Of a stretch of 47,763 nt of DNA, positions 42,741-47,763 are shown in pieces. The DNA is taken from the NCBI GenBank assembly GCA_003427395.1, contig BFEA01000482.1, forward strand, positions 195,196 through 242,958. The letters are read 5' to 3'. Source of the DNA: Chara braunii. Its lineage: Eukaryota; Streptophyta; Charophyceae; Charales; Characeae. How positions within the stretch are numbered: position 1 is the first letter of the stretch; every line of letters begins with the position of its first letter. The notes below the pieces were generated by a model. It made no database searches and had not been told where the DNA came from. It saw only the letters and a list, made by a program, of their open reading frames with translations. The position numbers and the translations under genes were made by a program.

Positions 42741-42815
42741 GTGTATGTCTCTGGATGTTTCTCTTTCGCTCTGTATGTCTCTGGATGTCTCTCTCTCCCT
42801 CTGTCTCTCGCCTCT
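42688..42815. repeat. (TC)n microsatellite and derived short repeats
   Basis: TC units to about 42734 are followed by a doubled CTGTATGTCTCTGGATGT phrase. This could lie in the 5' UTR of the CXC gene; pyrimidine-rich leaders are common in plant genes. Confidence 0.8.
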
Positions 42816-43202
42816 AGCGAGAGATCACTGCATTGCATGGCCTTGTCTTCCATCGGCTCCCTGTTGCAAGGACGGACGCGGGCGGGGGTTTCTGCTGGCT
42901 CTGCTGCGACTATCTTGTATGAGGGGAGGGGGGAAGAAATGAGGAGGAGAACGCGCTACGGAGGAGGAGAAAGGACGAGAGGAAACGTGTGTACATGGGT
43001 AACTAGTAGGGGACTAAATTGGGCGGCGAGAAACGGGGAGAAAAGGGCGCGGTAAAGGATTTGGCTTAGCCCTGGCTCCCATTGCCCCTCCTTTTTTCTT
43101 CCCGTCCTCCACGCTCGCGCCGCTTGCTGGGCTCTGGCGGGCGAGTGTTTGGTAGGGAAAGGAAGTCGTAGAGAGACATATGGCGGAGATGGAAGTCCGG
43201 AT

Positions 43203-46200
43203 ATGGTGGATATCAAGATGAATCTGGACGGTGGTGGGGGCCTTTCCTCAAGGCAGGAGTCGTCTCTGGAGCGAGACCTGGAGGGGGATCCAGAAGGTGG
43301 CGACTTGGGTGGCTGTGGTGCGGCCAAGTCATGTGCAGCAGGGGGGGAAGACGGGAGTCATCTCTTTGGCGAAGAGGATGAAGGGGCACCTGCCACGCGC
43401 TCGCCGGCGCGGAGCAATCCCGCTGCCCGTTACGCACCGGAAGATTCTCCTTTTTTCAAATACGCGTGCTCTCTCTCTCCTATCAAACTCTCAAAGACTG
43501 TGCATATTCAGACGTACAACGAGTTATGTCCAAGGTACTCTCCTCCTCCTACCGTTTTCAAGTCACCTTGTTCGCGGTTCGCGAGGCAATGGCGCACGTC
43601 GGATGTGGAGCAGAGAGGAGGAGGAGGACCAGGAGCAGCCGCAGGAGTAGGAGCAGGAGTAGGAGCAGGAGGAGGAGCAGGAGGAGGAAACGTCGATGGG
43701 GGTCGATTGGTCGCAGGCGGCGGTATGGTAATGACCACCATGGGGAGCTTTACTCCTGCCATTGCTACGGGTAGCTTTGTACCTCCTTGTGCAACGGTCA
43801 TGCCGACTACAACAGCTGCTGAAATGCAAATACCGATATTGGTTGGAGGAGGAGGAGGAGGAGGAGGAGGAGGAGGAGTGAAGCTGGCGTTGGGAGCAGT
43901 ACGGTCATCGAACGGATCAGCGATGGCTACACCCAGTGCATCAACGGTGGCTATGGCAGGCGGTGGCTCCGCTGCGCCAGGAAATGCTGTCAAGATTTCC
44001 TCCACTTGTTCATCGTCAGAGATAGTGATGAAGCGGGAAAAATGCGTGCTTTTGGACGCTTCCCACGTGTCAGTTTCCGCTGTGACCGCAGCTACAGATA
44101 TGAGGGGAGCAGAGGAGGATGCGTGTACCAGCGTGTCGGAGGGGAGAGTGGGTTCGTCTACCGGGTTTTCCGGCTCGGACGTTAGCGCCACGTCGGACGA
44201 ACGCTCGTCATCGTTGCTGAGGGCAGGTGGGTTACGGGAAGCAGCAGCTGGCCCTATGTGTCGACCGCTGACTTTGGCCTTTCAGCCACTTCCTGCTCAA
44301 ACCGCGGAGGTTGCAGCGCGGGAAAGTGACAAAGCGGATGTCCACTCTGTCATGGACGAAGGAGCCACCGCGACAACTGCTGCTGCGATTGCTGCGGCAT
44401 CCGCTGATGCGTCTGGTGGGGCATCTGCGGCGGCGGGTATTGCAGCTACCGTAAACTTGCCACCTTGGTTCTCAAATAACGTGGTTTTGACTGGGCTTTC
44501 TATTACGAAATCAATGAAGAATCACGACGATAGCTCACGAGGGTTCCGCCGCCGTCGATGCTTGGATTTCGAGCCAGGCGCTGGTCAGAAGCGGGGAGCA
44601 TTAGCTGCAGGCGAGGTAGTAGTTGGAGAAAGAGGGGGAGAAGAGAGGGCAGAAGAGAGGGGAGAGAGAGAAGGAGAAAAGGGAGGAGAAAGAGAAGAAA
44701 CGGTAGAAGTAGGAGGAAGAGTAGCAGTAGGAGGAGCAGAAGGAGGAGGAGAAGGCGAAGAAGTCAAGGTCAAACGGGAGTGTGAGAGCAGTGCAGAGGA
44801 GCCGGAGGGGGATGTCAAGTTCGTCCGACCTTCGGTTGTGACACCAGGTGGCAGATCGATGGAGCTCGGGACAGTAGAGGAAGTTTCTGGGGGCAGCAAT
44901 GCTGCCCCTACAGCGATGAGGAGGACGGGAGAGGAAGAGATGGTCTCCACCTCCCCGTTGAAGACGGCTTCGGCTATGGAAGCGACCTCTGCTCTTGACG
45001 CGTCTGATGCTGTATCCACAGTCATGGTGTGTGACAAGACCCCTCCCGTCGCGCAGGTAAGCGTTCCTCGCGTGACAGCAGGCGCAGGCGGAGAAGGCTG
45101 TGGGGAAGGGGCCAAAAGACTCGGAAGAGGAGATGGTGGCCGTGGCTCTTACCTCGACGCTGGCAGACCGCCGGGAGCTCTTCCCATCGCCAGTAGCGCA
45201 TCAGCCGCTGACGCCGCCGCTCATTTTGTAACTAGCGGAGATTTAGCACAGAGAGGAGGTGGAGGTGGAGGTGGTGCGGAAGGAGCATATGGTAGATGTA
45301 ACGAAGCTAGTACGGTGGAAAGTGGAAGTATGCGGATCCCTCTGAGCCCTGTGGGGCTAGCAAATCTACAACAAGGCGTCAATGATGGGAGCGGGATTAG
45401 GTGGGGGGGGAAGGGGGGGTTGGTGGATCTCTGCAATAAGAAAGTGAACACGTTCTCCCCAGCCATCCAATCACACTACCGTAAGACGGTGGCGGGTGAA
45501 GGGGAGGGCGAGTCGACTACCCTTGGTAGCAGCGGATGTTCCGAATCACAAGGTGAGGTAATGGTGGACGGTGGTGGCTTTCAGCAGCCATGTCTGGCTT
45601 CTTCTGCGGTGAGAGAAGCACTGTCGTCAGGAGCTGTGGCGGGAAATAGGGTCAGCATGCAGGAGAAAGCAATGTCGATCGAGAAGGAAAGGGAAGAGAG
45701 GAAAACAACAGCAGTGCAAAAGAAAACCGAGAAGAAGGGTGGGGCGAATGCAAATGTCAAGTCTTCATGCATTAAGAGAGCAGCGGAGGACAGGCTGATG
45801 GGGGGCAAAAGGAGTGGAGGAGGGGGAGGAGGAGCGGCAAGTGGAGGATGCGAAGAATTGATGGGTGGTGGAGGAGGACTTAACAGGGGTGGCGGCATTA
45901 CGTGGGCCCGAGCCCCGACTTGGGGACCTCAGTCGGCGATTCGTCTGGTCCGGAGCGATCCGGTTTCGGCCGGAGAACTGTCCTTGGCAGCCGAGAATCA
46001 AGGTTCAGTAAGCGGGCCTGTGCAATTATGGGACTACGACTTTTATCACCATCATATCCAGCAGCAGCAACATAATCATCATCATCAACAACAACAACAA
46101 CAACTACAACAACAGCACCAACAACACCGACACCAACAACAGCAGCATCAGCAACAGCGGCGGCGACTGCTGCCTAGAGTGGAGGGCCCGGACCTACAAC

Positions 46201-47672
46201 AGATAGGCGAGCGATCGGCGGATGCGTCAGAAAGTGAAGGGGCTGGGAGACTTCCGATCTTGAAGAGGAGGAAATCATCTGGATCGTCGGGTATTACTGG
46301 CGAGGAGGGTACGCCATCCTCCTCTTGCAAGCGCTGTAACTGCAAGAAGTCCAAATGCTTAAAGCTTTACTGCGACTGCTTTGCTGCAGGGTCTTACTGC
46401 GCGGCCAGCTGTTGTTGCCAAAACTGTCTGAATCTTCCCGAGTACGAGGAGATCATTCAGGATACGAGAGCAGGGATCGAGGCGAGGGATCCTCTGGCGT
46501 TCACTCCCAAGATCATAATGGCAGGAGGAACCGGAGGGGGGGGAGGGGGAAGCGCTGGGGGGGCAACAGCAGCAGCAGCAGCCTTGTCGGCACCAGGGGG
46601 AGGGGGAGGGGGAGGGGGAGGAGGAGGAGGAATGGCAGACGCAGGAAGGGGGGAGGGGGATAACCCCGCAGCGGCGCAAGAGGAGGAATTTGTAGAATCT
46701 TCCGCCTCCGCAAGACACAAGCGTGGGTGTAATTGTAGAAGGTCCCATTGTCTGAAAAAATACTGCGAGTGCTATCAGGCAGAGGTGCCCTGCTCGGTCT
46801 CGTGTAAGTGTTCGGGGTGTGGGAACCCCTTTGGGACTAAGGTCGGGGTCGGGGGAAAAGAACAGGGGGCAGAGGAGCGGGAAGACGCGAAAGCCGCGGC
46901 GGTGGGGGCCGGGTTGGTCGTGGCGGAAATTGAAACTACTGAGAGAAGTGTGAACGGTGCTGCTGTTGTCGTTGCCAGTGGCAGGAGATCTGCTATTGGA
47001 GGGATGGAATTTCGCAAGCAGCAGCAGCAGCAGCAACATCATTTCGTTGGCCAGTCAGGGGTACTGCCATCGCCAATGTCCTTAGTTGGGGAAAGCGGGG
47101 GGGGGGGATCAGCGGCAGTGGCAGGGGCAATCGCGCCGGTTGGCGGGGGGGGGAACCGGATACCGATCTTGTTCTCGCCTGGAAGTTTTGCGACGTCAGG
47201 GTCCGCGGAAATTGGCTCGCATTCGTGGACGTCCAATCCGCACTTTGACTTTCCGGCGTCCTCACCTGGAGGTGGTGGGCTGTTGACGCCAACCAGTGCG
47301 CTTGCTAGCGCTCAGGCGCAGCCGTCGCTCCTGGGGGCCGGTATGAGCGGCGTCGGCGGAGATCCCGCGGGCTGTCAGCTGGCAATGTCAGCAACGTCTG
47401 TTGACGGGGAAAGGCGGGAGTCGCTGTCATCCTCCATTTCCGGAGGTTTGGCGATAGCGGCAGGAGGAGCAGTTGTAGGAGGGGAAGGAGGAGGAGGCGG
47501 CGGAGTAGGAGAAGGAGGGCAAGGAGGTGATACCAAGCAGATCGGGGTTGGAGAAGACGGGGCAGGTTCAGGGCTCTGCTCCGTACCAGTCGCCCCCTGC
47601 TCGGTCGGGATCTCTCAAACGGTCTCGATTTTGCCCCCGACCGTCGCATACCAAGGTCTCCTTCCTAGATGA
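43203..47672 (+). CDS. CXC/CRC-domain transcription regulator (TSO1/TCX, LIN54-like)
   Basis: An uninterrupted frame of 1489 codons runs from ATG 43203 ([13 protein letters not shown]) to TGA 47672. No upstream in-frame ATG was seen, though a spliced 5' exon cannot be excluded. Near residue 85, [20 protein letters not shown], a [18 protein letters not shown] segment and, around residue 450, [10 protein letters not shown] match the N-terminal motifs of plant CPP/TSO1 proteins. CXC1 (about 1043-1080) reads [18 protein letters not shown]; the linker has [11 protein letters not shown] (about 1094-1103), close to the family RNPxAFxPK; CXC2 (about 1172-1211) reads [20 protein letters not shown]. 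Each CXC keeps its zinc-binding Cys and the Tyr that in LIN54 enters the DNA minor groove. The family binds TTYGAA-like CHR elements within DREAM-type complexes. The protein is very long for the family because of Gly, Ala, Ser tracts, a Glu/Arg-rich region (about 475-545) and a His/Gln tract (about 945-980). Confidence 0.95.
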   Translation: MVDIKMNLDGGGGLSSRQESSLERDLEGDPEGGDLGGCGAAKSCAAGGEDGSHLFGEEDEGAPATRSPARSNPAARYAPEDSPFFKYACSLSPIKLSKTVHIQTYNELCPRYSPPPTVFKSPCSRFARQWRTSDVEQRGGGGPGAAAGVGAGVGAGGGAGGGNVDGGRLVAGGGMVMTTMGSFTPAIATGSFVPPCATVMPTTTAAEMQIPILVGGGGGGGGGGGVKLALGAVRSSNGSAMATPSASTVAMAGGGSAAPGNAVKISSTCSSSEIVMKREKCVLLDASHVSVSAVTAATDMRGAEEDACTSVSEGRVGSSTGFSGSDVSATSDERSSSLLRAGGLREAAAGPMCRPLTLAFQPLPAQTAEVAARESDKADVHSVMDEGATATTAAAIAAASADASGGASAAAGIAATVNLPPWFSNNVVLTGLSITKSMKNHDDSSRGFRRRRCLDFEPGAGQKRGALAAGEVVVGERGGEERAEERGEREGEKGGEREETVEVGGRVAVGGAEGGGEGEEVKVKRECESSAEEPEGDVKFVRPSVVTPGGRSMELGTVEEVSGGSNAAPTAMRRTGEEEMVSTSPLKTASAMEATSALDASDAVSTVMVCDKTPPVAQVSVPRVTAGAGGEGCGEGAKRLGRGDGGRGSYLDAGRPPGALPIASSASAADAAAHFVTSGDLAQRGGGGGGGAEGAYGRCNEASTVESGSMRIPLSPVGLANLQQGVNDGSGIRWGGKGGLVDLCNKKVNTFSPAIQSHYRKTVAGEGEGESTTLGSSGCSESQGEVMVDGGGFQQPCLASSAVREALSSGAVAGNRVSMQEKAMSIEKEREERKTTAVQKKTEKKGGANANVKSSCIKRAAEDRLMGGKRSGGGGGGAASGGCEELMGGGGGLNRGGGITWARAPTWGPQSAIRLVRSDPVSAGELSLAAENQGSVSGPVQLWDYDFYHHHIQQQQHNHHHQQQQQQLQQQHQQHRHQQQQHQQQRRRLLPRVEGPDLQQIGERSADASESEGAGRLPILKRRKSSGSSGITGEEGTPSSSCKRCNCKKSKCLKLYCDCFAAGSYCAASCCCQNCLNLPEYEEIIQDTRAGIEARDPLAFTPKIIMAGGTGGGGGGSAGGATAAAAALSAPGGGGGGGGGGGGMADAGRGEGDNPAAAQEEEFVESSASARHKRGCNCRRSHCLKKYCECYQAEVPCSVSCKCSGCGNPFGTKVGVGGKEQGAEEREDAKAAAVGAGLVVAEIETTERSVNGAAVVVASGRRSAIGGMEFRKQQQQQQHHFVGQSGVLPSPMSLVGESGGGGSAAVAGAIAPVGGGGNRIPILFSPGSFATSGSAEIGSHSWTSNPHFDFPASSPGGGGLLTPTSALASAQAQPSLLGAGMSGVGGDPAGCQLAMSATSVDGERRESLSSSISGGLAIAAGGAVVGGEGGGGGGVGEGGQGGDTKQIGVGEDGAGSGLCSVPVAPCSVGISQTVSILPPTVAYQGLLPR

Positions 47673-47763
47673 CGCCTGGACATCTCGGAGGGAGTTCGAC
47701 CCCATGTGCATGGGAGATGTAGAGAGGGAATCAGACAAGCGGGGAAGGACGAGCGAGTTTGTA

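Noticed and set aside
43014-43060. E2F site near the CXC start (GGCGAGAAA, GGGCGCGG)
   Set aside because: One mismatch from consensus in GC-rich DNA; not distinguishable from chance without a start-site map.
43508-44191. Long minus-strand frames opposite the CXC gene (also 44585-45115 and 46359-47042)
   Set aside because: Pro/Ser-rich products that mirror the Gly/Ala/Glu tracts of the sense strand; no motifs. They are by-products of codon composition.

Overview
This window reads as nuclear DNA of a green-lineage eukaryote, most likely a streptophyte alga with a large repeat-filled genome. A charophyte such as Chara is my guess from general character, not from any search. The evidence is: split-gene signals (GTAAGG donors, pyrimidine-tract acceptors); degenerate copies of the plant-type telomere heptamer TTTAGGG; a U6 snRNA remnant; long microsatellites and homopolymer runs; several decayed Ty3/Gypsy retroelements; and a plant-type CXC/TSO1 (CPP, LIN54-like) gene. 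No bacterial operon, CRISPR array or intact tRNA or rRNA gene was seen.

Layout. 1-2250: no gene; telomere-like modules and an AT-rich insert. 2281-3226 (+): the 3' exons of an unrecognised acidic, probably nuclear, protein whose acidic exon has been tandemly duplicated. 3377-7130: foldback elements, tandem duplications and (GA)n tracts. 7131-12621 (-): a decayed chromodomain-type Gypsy element (gag, protease, RT, RNase H, integrase, GPY/F, chromodomain) with a terminal-inverted-repeat element inserted in gag. 13300-15537 (+): the gag-protease part of a second Gypsy element, head to head with the first. 16487-16999 (-): an unrecognised 171-codon open frame. 17300-24500: two diverged copies of a roughly 3 kb unit. 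20157-29127 (-): a composite whose ends are about 800-bp LTR-like repeats; next to the right one sit a tRNA-Asp-type primer binding site and a gag fragment, with no pol. 24738-24803 (-): a U6 remnant fused to an unrelated hairpin. 30794-31054: a MITE-like element with a clear 6-bp target duplication. 32165-37097 (-): a related Gypsy element that keeps pol (PR and a PQGW/IDD-type RT). 37100-43150: more repeats, then the upstream region of the CXC gene. 43203-47672 (+): a single-exon reading frame for a 1489-residue protein with two complete CXC domains, the one clearly intact host gene.

The two minus-strand retroelements between 20 and 37 kb explain each other. One keeps gag, LTRs and primer site but lacks pol; the other keeps pol and has one truncated LTR; both share the same 1.6 kb 3' non-coding block. 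The CXC protein is expected to act as the DNA-binding subunit of a DREAM-like or TSO1-like transcription complex.
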